DNA of 10,704 nucleotides, taken from positions 1 to 10,704 of the forward strand of contig JAADDL010000074.1 in assembly GCA_013153915.1 (NCBI GenBank), read 5' to 3'. This document shows positions 1-5,812 of the stretch, one piece after another; the stretch's first letter is position 1, and the number at the start of each line of letters is the position of its first letter. Below the pieces are notes generated by a model that had not been told where the DNA came from, made no database searches, and saw only the letters and a program-made list of their open reading frames with translations. Both the position numbers and the translations under genes were made by a program. The DNA is from Campylobacterota bacterium (lineage in GTDB: Bacteria; Campylobacterota; Campylobacteria; Campylobacterales; JALSKU01).

Positions 1-9
1 TCCTTTCAT
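1..9 (-). CDS. Possible start of the next gene (partial, runs off the window)
   Basis: The minus strand ends GGATATCAAAATGAAAGGA, giving an ATG at 9-7 followed by Lys and Gly codons. AGGA lies about 7 nt upstream, inside the repeat. In Campylobacter I recall infA after map, but IF-1 normally begins MAKDD, which this does not match. With three codons visible this is only a possibility. Confidence 0.2.
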
Positions 10-10
10 T

Positions 11-79
11 TTGATATCCTGTTTTTGAACAAAGTCCAAAAACAGCTCTTCGGCAGAGTGCCCTCGCGACCTTGTCGCT
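11..79 (-). repeat. Tandem intergenic repeat, copy 2 (left edge)
   Basis: A 69-bp unit in the same orientation as copy 1, beginning AGCGACAAGGTCGC (minus strand), itself a 5-bp hairpin. It ends CTGTTTTTGGACTTTGTTCAAAAACAG (45-19), a 12-bp stem with a UUU loop if one G-U pair is allowed; the outer 9 bp are a perfect inverted repeat. The pairing works better on the minus-strand RNA than on the plus strand, so it probably acts, if at all, in the 3' region of the map message. No U-run follows, so it is not a typical intrinsic terminator. Apart from these repeats I see no gene in 10-154. Confidence 0.8.
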
Positions 80-83
80 CTTA

Positions 84-153
84 TTGATATCATGCTTTTG
101 AACAAAGTCCAAAAACAAACTCAAACACACTGTGCCTTTGCGATTTTGTCGCT
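84..153 (-). repeat. Tandem intergenic repeat, copy 1 (next to map)
   Basis: A 70-bp unit read on the minus strand as AGCGACAAAATCGC, then a variable middle, then TGTTTTTGGACTTTGTTCAAAA, then GATATCAA. It starts one base after the map TAA. The last part can fold in RNA to an 11-bp stem with a UUU loop (minus strand, 117-93), using G-U pairs. It is related to the next copy, with a period of 73-74 bp and a 22-bp identical core. Confidence 0.8.
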
Positions 154-154
154 A

Positions 155-916
155 TTACACTTTGCTTAATATCTCAGCTTTATTATCTATAACGGCTACG
201 CAGTGCTCATAGTGAGACCCCCGTAAACCGTCCTCACTGACCACGGACCATTTATCGTCCAATATCTTAGCCCTGCCGTCCTTTTGACAAATCATCGGCT
301 CTAAGCAAAAAACCATGCCGTTTTTTATTTTCGGTCCCGCTTTTGGGTTTTTACCCTCAAGATAGTTTGGAATCTCCGGCTCCTCATGAGGCTTTTTTCC
401 TATACCGTGACCGCAAAAACTTTTCAAAGGCACAAAACCTCTTTTATGGATAAATTGCTCTATAAGATAACTCAACTCTTTAAACCTCATACCGGTTTTT
501 ATAATATCTATGGCATACATCAAAGCATCGTACGAACAAGCTATCAGCCTCTTATCGTCTTCGCTGATTTCTCCTATACCTACCGTTATAGCGGCATCTC
601 CAAAATAACCGTCCAGTTCAACCCCGATATCAAGACCTAAAATATCTCCGTTTTTTATAACGGTATCATCGGGAATTCCGTGAATGATAACTTCATTTAA
701 AGATGTGCATACACCGGCGGGAAAACCGTACAATCCTTTAAAAGCGGGTTTAGCACCTTTATGACTTTGTATAAAATCCTCACCTTGTTGATTTATCTCT
801 TTTAGCGTCATACCCTCTTTTAGATTATTTTTTAGGTACTCAAGGGTTTCGGCGACGATTTTATTCGCCGCCCTTATCTTTTCTATCTCATGCGGTTTTT
901 TAAGCGGTATAGCCAT
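155..916 (-). CDS. map: Methionine aminopeptidase, type I
   Basis: This cytosolic metalloenzyme removes N-terminal Met from new proteins. The 253-residue product has the pita-bread fold signatures and all five expected metal ligands: D96 (LGLDIG), D107 (YFGDAA), H170 (CGHGIG), E206 (FCLEP) and E237 (HYEHC). The catalytic histidines H79 (IIHGIP) and H177 (KPHEEP) are also present. Length matches type Ia enzymes with no N-terminal extension. The ATG at 916 shares its A with the secY TGA. A TTG one codon upstream is open but unlikely. Two hairpin-bearing repeats start right after the TAA. Confidence 0.99.
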   Translation of the reverse strand: MAIPLKKPHEIEKIRAANKIVAETLEYLKNNLKEGMTLKEINQQGEDFIQSHKGAKPAFKGLYGFPAGVCTSLNEVIIHGIPDDTVIKNGDILGLDIGVELDGYFGDAAITVGIGEISEDDKRLIACSYDALMYAIDIIKTGMRFKELSYLIEQFIHKRGFVPLKSFCGHGIGKKPHEEPEIPNYLEGKNPKAGPKIKNGMVFCLEPMICQKDGRAKILDDKWSVVSEDGLRGSHYEHCVAVIDNKAEILSKV

Positions 917-2178
917 CAAAGCCCAACCGCACTCAATGTTTCATATTTATTCATATATATCTGAGCTTCTATCTTTCTCATAGTATCTAAAGCGACTTGC
1001 ACGACGATCAATACCGCAGTTCCGCCAAAATAAAACGGCACACCCATAAATTTTACCAACATCCAAGGCAAAGTTGATATAAGCGCAAGGTATATCGCTC
1101 CCCAAAATGTCAATCTGCTAGCAACTTCGTTCAAAAACAGAGCCGTAGATTTTCCGGGTCTAACCCCCGGTATAAAACCGCCTTGTTTTTTTAGATTTTC
1201 AGCTATATCTTTTGCGTTAAACGCTATCGAAGCGTAAAAATATGCGAAAAATATAACAAACAAAAACATCAAAGTATTGAAAAAGAAGCTATTTGGACTT
1301 AAAATATCTTTGATAGCCACTATATATTTGTTCGTACTGGCTTGTAAAAGCGTGGATGGAAACATCAATATCGCCGATGCGAATATAGGAGGAATTACAC
1401 CGCTTAGGTTTAACTTGATAGGTATATAGTTCATCACTCTTTTGTTTTGATTTTCCATCATAATCTTTCTCGAATACGACACAGGCACTCTTCTTTCACC
1501 AAGTTCAACATATATGATAAAAGCTATGGTTATGATGATGATAGCCAAAATAGCAAGCACTACCAAAAAGTTAAGTTCGCCGGTGTTTACCAAGTTGATA
1601 GTTCCGCCTATCGCAGTCGGGATACCCGATACGATTCCGGCAAAGATTATCAAACTGATACCGTTTCCAACACCTCTTTGGGTAATTTGCTCACCTATCC
1701 ACATCAAAAGCATAGTACCGGTAAGCATAGATACGGCGGCTATCGGTATAAATGTACCCATATCTATCATGATAGCGCTCTCTCCGCCTCTTCCGGTTAA
1801 GCTATGCAATCCCATAGAAACGCCTATTGCTTGTATTAGCGTTATAACAACGGTGGCATATCTGATGATTTGCATATACTTTTCCATTCCGTCTCTCTCT
1901 TTTTTCATTCTTCCAAGAGCCGGAAATGTTGCCGCCAACAACTCAAATATAATCGATGCGGTAATGTAAGGCATAATACCCAAAGAGATAATACTAAGTC
2001 TTTGAGCCGCCTTACCGCTAAACATATTGAACATTCCAAGAGCGTTATTGCTGTTGGTATTAAAAAACTCTTTTACAACATCTATATTTACGCCGGGAAC
2101 CGGGACATAAGCTAAAATTCTATATGCAAATAAAAATCCTAAAGTAATCAAGATTTTATTTGTCAACTCTTTACTCAT
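916..2178 (-). CDS. secY: Protein translocase subunit SecY
   Basis: SecY is the channel of the Sec translocon in the inner membrane; it works with SecE, SecG and SecA or the docked ribosome. The 420-residue product shows about ten hydrophobic segments. It has the TM2 signature LGIMPYITASIIFELL (66-81), the cytosolic loop ELGERRVPVSYSRK (225-238), NQNKRVMNYIPIKLNLSGVIPPIFASAI (244-270), and the C5 loop GGFIPGVRPG (333-342) with the Arg (R340) important for SecA-driven transport. It ends in a short cytosolic tail. The TGA overlaps the map ATG by one base (TGATG). It is preceded by a 54-nt structured spacer that may tune its output separately from the ribosomal genes. Confidence 0.99.
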   Translation of the reverse strand: MSKELTNKILITLGFLFAYRILAYVPVPGVNIDVVKEFFNTNSNNALGMFNMFSGKAAQRLSIISLGIMPYITASIIFELLAATFPALGRMKKERDGMEKYMQIIRYATVVITLIQAIGVSMGLHSLTGRGGESAIMIDMGTFIPIAAVSMLTGTMLLMWIGEQITQRGVGNGISLIIFAGIVSGIPTAIGGTINLVNTGELNFLVVLAILAIIIITIAFIIYVELGERRVPVSYSRKIMMENQNKRVMNYIPIKLNLSGVIPPIFASAILMFPSTLLQASTNKYIVAIKDILSPNSFFFNTLMFLFVIFFAYFYASIAFNAKDIAENLKKQGGFIPGVRPGKSTALFLNEVASRLTFWGAIYLALISTLPWMLVKFMGVPFYFGGTAVLIVVQVALDTMRKIEAQIYMNKYETLSAVGL

Positions 2179-2184
2179 CAATTT

Positions 2185-2190
2185 CTCCTC
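2185..2190 (-). promoter_or_regulatory. secY ribosome binding site
   Basis: GAGGAG on the minus strand ends 6 nt before the ATG at 2178. It favours that ATG over the in-frame TTG one codon upstream. The surrounding AAAATAGAGGAG is a near copy of the left arm of the upstream hairpin and can pair with its right arm. Confidence 0.75.
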
Positions 2191-2202
2191 TATTTTAGAA
2201 GG

Positions 2203-2228
2203 AAAAATAGGAGAAAACTCCTATTTTT
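2203..2228 (-). terminator. Terminator- or attenuator-like hairpin between rplO and secY
   Basis: On the minus strand AAAAATAGGAG (2228-2218), loop TTTT and CTCCTATTTTT (2213-2203) form a perfect 11-bp stem with A- and T-runs at its ends, the shape of a weak bidirectional intrinsic terminator. secY and map lie downstream in the same operon, so full termination is unlikely; partial attenuation or a translational role fits better. The U-run is inside the stem and is followed by CC, so termination strength is doubtful. Confidence 0.6.
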
Positions 2229-2244
2229 GTCCCTATTTTTGTCC
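2221..2244 (-). repeat. 12-bp tandem duplication over the rplO stop codon
   Basis: Two perfect consecutive copies of GGACAAAAATAG (minus strand, 2244-2233 and 2232-2221). The first encodes the last three residues of L15 and its stop. The second lies just outside the gene and supplies part of the left arm of the following hairpin. Confidence 0.9.
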
Positions 2245-2634
2245 GCTTGTTACAACTCTTTCGTCTTTTATCTTAGAAGCGAGCTCTTTTGCGCCGGTTC
2301 CTATGAGTTTAACTTTGGTAACACTATTTTTTATCTTATGAATCTTTTTGATATTTTCCAAAGTTATCTCGTCAAGTTCGGCTATTTTTGTGATTTTGTT
2401 TATGTTTATCACATAAGGTTTAACTATCTTTGTAGTGAAACCTACTTTCGGAAGTCTTCTTTGAAGAGGCTGCTGACCTCCTTCGAAACCTCTTTTTCTG
2501 CTGTAACCGGTTCTACTTTTTTGACCGTTAGCACCTCTTGAAGCGGTTTTTCCCATACCGCTTCCTTGTCCTCTACCGACTCTTTTTTTCTTAAAAGTCG
2601 AATTATCGGGTTTTACTAAATTATTCAATGCCAT
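2233..2634 (-). CDS. rplO: 50S ribosomal protein L15
   Basis: L15 is a late 50S assembly protein. The 133-residue product has the basic glycine-rich N-terminal half KKRVGRGQGSGMGKTASRGANGQKSRTGYSRKRGFEGGQQPLQRRLPKVGF (about 16-66), which is the L15 hallmark. A globular C-terminal part follows, ending IGTGAKELASKIKDERVVTSGQK. Its last codons GGA CAA AAA TAG are repeated exactly once more directly after the stop, making a 12-bp tandem duplication. The 54 nt to secY contain a strong inverted repeat. Confidence 0.98.
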   Translation of the reverse strand: MALNNLVKPDNSTFKKKRVGRGQGSGMGKTASRGANGQKSRTGYSRKRGFEGGQQPLQRRLPKVGFTTKIVKPYVININKITKIAELDEITLENIKKIHKIKNSVTKVKLIGTGAKELASKIKDERVVTSGQK

Positions 2635-2641
2635 CACATTT

Positions 2642-2647
2642 TCCTTT
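2642..2647 (-). promoter_or_regulatory. rplO ribosome binding site with overlapping start-stop
   Basis: AAAGGA on the minus strand precedes AAATGTGATGG. The rplO ATG (2634-2632) has the best spacing, 7 nt. An in-frame GTG is 3 nt upstream, and an out-of-frame ATG followed at once by TGA (2639-2634) overlaps the true start, but with only 2 nt of spacing. The family N-terminus MALNNL supports the ATG at 2634. Confidence 0.7.
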
Positions 2648-2648
2648 G

Positions 2649-3089
2649 TTATTTCAACATACTTAGAGCTTTTATGGTAGCTCTCACGACATTTGCCGCA
2701 TTATTTGAACCGAGTGATTTTGTCAATATGTCTTTGATACCCGCCAATTCGATAACCGGTCTTGTCGCACCACCGGCGATGATTCCGGTACCTTCGCTAG
2801 CCGGCTTCAAAAGAATTCTACTTGCGTTAAACTTAACTTCGATATCATGCGAAATCGTAGAACCTTTTATATTGATATGTATGATATTTTTAAAAGCGTC
2901 ATCTACCGCTTTTTTGATAGCGTCCGGCACCTCTTTGGCTTTACCAAAACCATATCCGACATTACCTTTTTTATCGCCTATCACAACCAATGCCGTAAAT
3001 CTAAACCTTCTACCGCCCTTTACGACTTTGGCGACTCTGCCTATGTTTACTATAACCTCTTCAAACTCTTCTCTATTATATTTTTCCAT
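2649..3089 (-). CDS. rpsE: 30S ribosomal protein S5
   Basis: S5 acts in decoding fidelity at the 30S mRNA entry site with S3 and S4. From the chosen ATG the protein is 146 residues. It has the N-terminal domain with the S5 signature GGRRFRFTALVVIGDKKGNVGYGFGKAKEVPDAI (25-58), then the C-terminal domain with ILLKPASEGTGIIAGGATRPVIELAGIKDILTKSLGSNN (92-130). The N-terminus MEKYNREEFEEVIVNIGRV is the same as the Campylobacter family start I recall. Only 14 nt separate it from rplO, so the rpmD (L30) gene found here in many other bacteria is absent. Confidence 0.98.
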   Translation of the reverse strand: MEKYNREEFEEVIVNIGRVAKVVKGGRRFRFTALVVIGDKKGNVGYGFGKAKEVPDAIKKAVDDAFKNIIHINIKGSTISHDIEVKFNASRILLKPASEGTGIIAGGATRPVIELAGIKDILTKSLGSNNAANVVRATIKALSMLK

Positions 3090-3093
3090 AAGT

Positions 3094-3099
3094 TCCTCT
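3094..3099 (-). promoter_or_regulatory. rpsE ribosome binding site
   Basis: AGAGGA on the minus strand ends 4 nt before the ATG at 3089 and lies in the short rplR-rpsE gap. It fixes the rpsE start. The open frame reaches back to 3149, but that would overlap rplR by 47 nt and add 20 residues foreign to S5. Confidence 0.8.
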
Positions 3100-3102
3100 T
3101 TA

Positions 3103-3459
3103 CTACAACTTAATGCCATGCTCTCGCAAAGCATCCGCAAACGAAACAACTACACCGTTATACTGATATCCGTTTCTGTCGAAAACAACCTCTTGCAAAC
3201 CACTCTTTTTAAGGCTTTCGGCAAAAACCTTTCCAACCTCTTTCGCGCTATCGATATTGGCTCTTTGATTTAGCTTTTTACCGTTTACGGCACACAATGT
3301 AGTACCGTTTACATCATCTATCGCTTGCGCATAAATATATCTGTTTGATTTAAAAATCGTAACTCTTGGTTTTGTAGCCGTACCGCTTATCTTACCTCTG
3401 ACTCTTTTTTTTCTTTTGATTCTTAAGGCATTTTTCTGTTTTAATAATTTATCTCTCAT
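3103..3459 (-). CDS. rplR: 50S ribosomal protein L18
   Basis: L18 binds 5S rRNA and attaches it to the 50S subunit. The 118-residue product has the basic N-terminus (MRDKLLKQKNALRIKRKKRVRGKI) and the motifs KPRVTIFKSNRYIYAQAIDD (about 30-49) and AKEVGKVFAESLKKSG. It ends FDRNGYQYNGVVVSFADALREHGIKL, all family hallmarks. Length is normal. The rpsE start follows after 13 nt with its own strong ribosome binding site. Confidence 0.98.
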   Translation of the reverse strand: MRDKLLKQKNALRIKRKKRVRGKISGTATKPRVTIFKSNRYIYAQAIDDVNGTTLCAVNGKKLNQRANIDSAKEVGKVFAESLKKSGLQEVVFDRNGYQYNGVVVSFADALREHGIKL

Positions 3460-3473
3460 CTTACCACCCTTTA

Positions 3474-4007
3474 TTATTTACCGGTCTTTCCGGCTTTTCT
3501 AATAATAGTCTCGTCAACATACTTAACACCTTTTCCTTTGTACGGCTCAGGCGGTCTGAAACTTCTTATATCCGCCGCTACTTGTCCGACAACTTGCTTA
3601 TCGTCACCTTTTACGGTGATAATATTTTTTTCTACGGTTATATTGATATCTTTTGGAATTTCATAATTTACCGGATGAGAAAAACCGAGACTCAACTCTA
3701 AAACATTACCTTTAACGCTAGCTCTATAACCTACTCCGTTTATCTCGAGCTTCTTCTCGAAACCTTCTGTTATACCGATAATTATATTGTGAGAAATAGA
3801 TCTATATGTTCCCCAAAACGCTCTGCTTTGTCTATCGTCGCCTTTCGGAGAAAATACGATTTGGTTATTTTCTACTTTTACTACTACATTGTCTTTAAAA
3901 TCCAACTCTTTTTGGATTTTATCCTTTTTAAATACTATTTTGCTACCCTCAACTTTAACATCTACACCCGAGGGTATATCTACGGGTAACTTACCGATTC
4001 TTGACAT
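3474..4007 (-). CDS. rplF: 50S ribosomal protein L6
   Basis: L6 lies near the factor-binding centre of the 50S subunit and is built from two similar domains. The 177-residue product starts MSRIGKLPVDIPSGVDVKVEG. It contains the first-domain block FWGTYRSISHNIIIGITEGFEKKLEINGVGYRA and the second-domain signature ADIRSFRPPEPYKGKGVKYVDE near the C-terminus. The ending IRKAGKTGK is canonical. The start was moved from 4040 to 4007 because of the ribosome binding site and the family N-terminus. rplR follows after 14 nt. Confidence 0.98.
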   Translation of the reverse strand: MSRIGKLPVDIPSGVDVKVEGSKIVFKKDKIQKELDFKDNVVVKVENNQIVFSPKGDDRQSRAFWGTYRSISHNIIIGITEGFEKKLEINGVGYRASVKGNVLELSLGFSHPVNYEIPKDINITVEKNIITVKGDDKQVVGQVAADIRSFRPPEPYKGKGVKYVDETIIRKAGKTGK

Positions 4008-4012
4008 ATTTT

Positions 4013-4017
4013 TCCTT
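4013..4017 (-). promoter_or_regulatory. rplF ribosome binding site
   Basis: AAGGA on the minus strand ends 5 nt before the ATG at 4007. It sets the start at the family N-terminus (MSRIGKLPV). The longer in-frame reading from 4040 would add 11 residues (MPICRQVKRKN) and has no comparable site. Confidence 0.75.
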
Positions 4018-4029
4018 TTTACTTGTCTA

Positions 4030-4050
4030 CAAATAGGCAAAACCTACTTG
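4030..4050 (-). other. Hairpin in the rpsH-rplF spacer
   Basis: Read on the transcribed (minus) strand, CAAGTAGG (4050-4043), loop TTTTG and CCTATTTG (4037-4030) form an 8-bp stem including one G-U pair. It is not followed by a U-run, so it does not look like an intrinsic terminator. It sits 23 nt before the rplF start codon and leaves the rplF ribosome binding site free. Possible roles are an RNase processing or stability site, or a protein-binding site. None of these is shown by the sequence. Confidence 0.45.
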
Positions 4051-4068
4051 AATGCCATAAAAATAGGG

Positions 4069-4464
4069 CTACCAAATGCTACAAAGCAATTCGCCGCCAA
4101 CTCCGTTTTTGTAAGCTTCATCGTTACTCAAAACACCTTTTGAAGTGCTTACCACATAGGTTCCGTATCCGTTTTTAAACTTCTTAATCTCATCGGCACC
4201 TTTGTAAACTCTTCTACCCGGTTTTGATATTTTTTTGACTTCGGTTATAACGCTTTTACCGTTTTCATCATATTGAAGTGTTACTTTTATAAACTTTTTA
4301 ACACCCTCTTCTTTGATACTATAATCTTTTATATAACCTTTGTCTTTAAATATCTTCATAATTCCCTCGACCAATTTCGAGTGTAGAAGAGTTGTGGTCT
4401 CCAAGCCCCTCATAGAAGCGTTTCTAACTCTCGTCAATGCGTCCGATACTATATCATTTATCAT
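4069..4464 (-). CDS. rpsH: 30S ribosomal protein S8
   Basis: S8 binds the central domain of 16S rRNA and in E. coli represses the spc operon. The 131-residue product starts MINDIVSDALTRVRNASMRG and ends with the family hallmark YVVSTSKGVLSNDEAYKNGVGGELLCSIW (about 103-131), including the conserved STSKG and GVGGE. Length is normal. AAGGA stands about 6 nt upstream of the ATG. After its TAG there is a 61-nt spacer before rplF, unusually long for this operon and containing a hairpin. Confidence 0.98.
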   Translation of the reverse strand: MINDIVSDALTRVRNASMRGLETTTLLHSKLVEGIMKIFKDKGYIKDYSIKEEGVKKFIKVTLQYDENGKSVITEVKKISKPGRRVYKGADEIKKFKNGYGTYVVSTSKGVLSNDEAYKNGVGGELLCSIW

Positions 4465-4473
4465 TTGTATTCC

Positions 4474-4659
4474 TTACCAACTAGCTTTTTTAACTCCGGG
4501 TATCAACCCTTCGTTAGCCATTTTTCTAAGACAAATTCTACATATACCGAAATCTCTATATACGGAGTGAGGTCTTCCGCATATTTGACATCTTGTATAA
4601 GCTCTTACACTAAATTTCGGTTTTCTCTTTGCCTTTGCGATCATAGATTTCTTAGCCAT
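4474..4659 (-). CDS. rpsN: 30S ribosomal protein S14, zinc-binding type
   Basis: S14 belongs to the 30S head. The 61-residue length and the two CxxC pairs (C24-Q-I-C27 and C40-R-I-C43, around CGRPHSVYRDFGICRICLRKMA) mark the short zinc-binding (type Z) form, as opposed to the 101-residue zinc-free form of E. coli. All four zinc ligands are present. The C-terminus GLIPGVKKASW is standard. Its ATG overlaps the rplE stop (TAATG), and rpsH follows after 9 nt that contain a good AAGGA ribosome binding site. Confidence 0.98.
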   Translation of the reverse strand: MAKKSMIAKAKRKPKFSVRAYTRCQICGRPHSVYRDFGICRICLRKMANEGLIPGVKKASW

Positions 4660-5207
4660 TATTTTCTTCCTTTTGCAAACGGAATTCCTATCAATTCCAA
4701 TAATTTAAAAGCGCCTTTATCATCTTCGGTCGTTGTAACGATAGTTATATTCATACCGTGAGTTCTAAGTATAAAATCATACTCAATCTCAGGGAATATC
4801 AACTGCTCGTCAAGTCCGAAGTTATAATTGCCTCTGCCGTCAAATCCGTTTCTTGGCAATCCTCTAAAATCTTTCACTCTCGGAAGTGCGATAGAGATCA
4901 ATTTATCTAAAAAGGTATACATTCTATCTTTTCTTAGAGTCACTTTTACTCCGACCGGATATCCTTCTCTAACCTTAAATCCCGCAACCGATTTTTTTGC
5001 CGTAGTTATAACGGCGTGTTGACCGGCTATCAAAGAGATGGTATCTTGAATATTTTGCATTATTTTTGCATCTTTTGAAAATTCGCCCGCACCGACGCTT
5101 ATGATGACTTTCTCTATCTGCGGTATCAGCATCGGGTTTTTTATCCCCAACTCTTTAGCAAGAGTGGGTCTAATCTCTTCGGCATATCTCTTTTTTAATC
5201 TATCCAT
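4659..5207 (-). CDS. rplE: 50S ribosomal protein L5
   Basis: L5 binds 5S rRNA with L18 in the central protuberance and contacts P-site tRNA. The 182-residue protein has MDRLKKRYAEEIRPTL at the start, IEKVIISVGAGE (about 31-42), the conserved AVITTAKKSVAGFKVREGYPVGVKVTLRKDRMY block (about 79-111), and ALPRVKDFRGLPRNGFDGRGNYNFGLDEQLIFPEI (about 118-152). All are L5 signatures. It abuts rplX with no spacer, and its TAA shares one base with the rpsN ATG. In E. coli the S8 repressor site lies at the rplE start. I see no room for a leader structure between the genes here. Confidence 0.99.
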   Translation of the reverse strand: MDRLKKRYAEEIRPTLAKELGIKNPMLIPQIEKVIISVGAGEFSKDAKIMQNIQDTISLIAGQHAVITTAKKSVAGFKVREGYPVGVKVTLRKDRMYTFLDKLISIALPRVKDFRGLPRNGFDGRGNYNFGLDEQLIFPEIEYDFILRTHGMNITIVTTTEDDKGAFKLLELIGIPFAKGRK

Positions 5208-5444
5208 CTACTGATCCTCAACTTTTTGAACATTTGAAATATGTATCGGTTTTTCGATACTCGCAAAACCGCCTTTTGGATTTTTATCGTTAGGCTTAAC
5301 AGCCTTTTTTACGATTTTGCAACCGGCTACCACAACTTGAGAAGTCTTAGGAAGAACCTGTAAAACCTCTCCTACTTTACCTTTATCGTCTCCGGCGATA
5401 ACTTTAACCTTATCGCCCTTTTTTATCTTAAATTTAACAGCCAT
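5208..5444 (-). CDS. rplX: 50S ribosomal protein L24
   Basis: L24 is an assembly-initiating 50S protein with a KOW/SH3-like domain. The 78-residue product has the KOW motif at about 9-30 (KGDKVKVIAGDDKGKVGEVLQV) and the usual continuation VVVAGCKIVKKAVKP. The C-terminal part (GGFASIEKPIHISNV) matches the family. It is shorter than E. coli L24 (about 104) but close to the short Campylobacter form I recall. It overlaps rplN by 1 nt, and its TAG is followed directly by the rplE ATG. Confidence 0.97.
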   Translation of the reverse strand: MAVKFKIKKGDKVKVIAGDDKGKVGEVLQVLPKTSQVVVAGCKIVKKAVKPNDKNPKGGFASIEKPIHISNVQKVEDQ

Positions 5445-5812
5445 TATAGCACCTCCGGAGCAAGCGAAACAATTTTCATAAAGTTGGCATATCTTATCTC
5501 TCTGCCGACCGGACCGAAAATCCTTGTTCCGATAGGCTCTTTTTTATTATCAAGTATAACGGCGGCATTTTCATCAAATCTTATAAGAGAACCGTTTTCT
5601 CTTTGAACCTCTTTTTTAGTTCTAACGATAACCGCTTTTACAACTTGACCTTTTTTTACTTTTCCGTTAGGTATAGCCTTCTTTACGGAAGCTACTATAA
5701 CATCACCCAATGTAGCGTATCTTCTCTTGCTTCCGCCGAGAACTTTGATACACATAATCTCTTTAGCACCGCTATTATCGGCTATTTTCAATCTCGTAAA
5801 GCTTTGTATCAT
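5444..5812 (-). CDS. rplN: 50S ribosomal protein L14
   Basis: L14 lies at the 50S face that contacts 16S rRNA, and it is the docking site of the silencing factor RsfS. The 122-residue length is exactly typical. Motifs include MIQSFTRLKIADNSGAKEIMCIKVLGGS at the start, the IPNGKVKKGQVVKAVIVRTKKE strand region (about 47-68), and the end VGREIRYANFMKIVSLAPEVL. The ATG overlaps the rpsQ stop by 4 nt, and its TAA shares one base with the rplX ATG (TAATG). It corresponds to the first gene of the spc operon in E. coli; no separate promoter space exists here. Confidence 0.99.
   Translation of the reverse strand: MIQSFTRLKIADNSGAKEIMCIKVLGGSKRRYATLGDVIVASVKKAIPNGKVKKGQVVKAVIVRTKKEVQRENGSLIRFDENAAVILDNKKEPIGTRIFGPVGREIRYANFMKIVSLAPEVL

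Noticed and set aside
1..154. CRISPR array suggested by the two direct repeats
   Set aside because: The units are about 70 bp with a degenerate middle, only two are present, and there are no unique spacers of uniform length or cas genes.
3090..3149. N-terminal extension of S5 by 20 residues (start at 3149)
   Set aside because: It would overlap rplR by 47 nt and adds residues not found in S5; a strong ribosome binding site serves the ATG at 3089.
2674..3273. 199-codon open frame on the plus strand opposite rpsE and rplR
   Set aside because: It is fully antisense to two clearly conserved genes, has no recognisable domain, and is explained by the codon pattern of the real strand.
4044..4058. 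Four-codon mini-ORF (Met-Ala-Phe-Lys-stop) in the rpsH-rplF spacer
   Set aside because: It is too short to judge, has no Shine-Dalgarno upstream, and is expected by chance.
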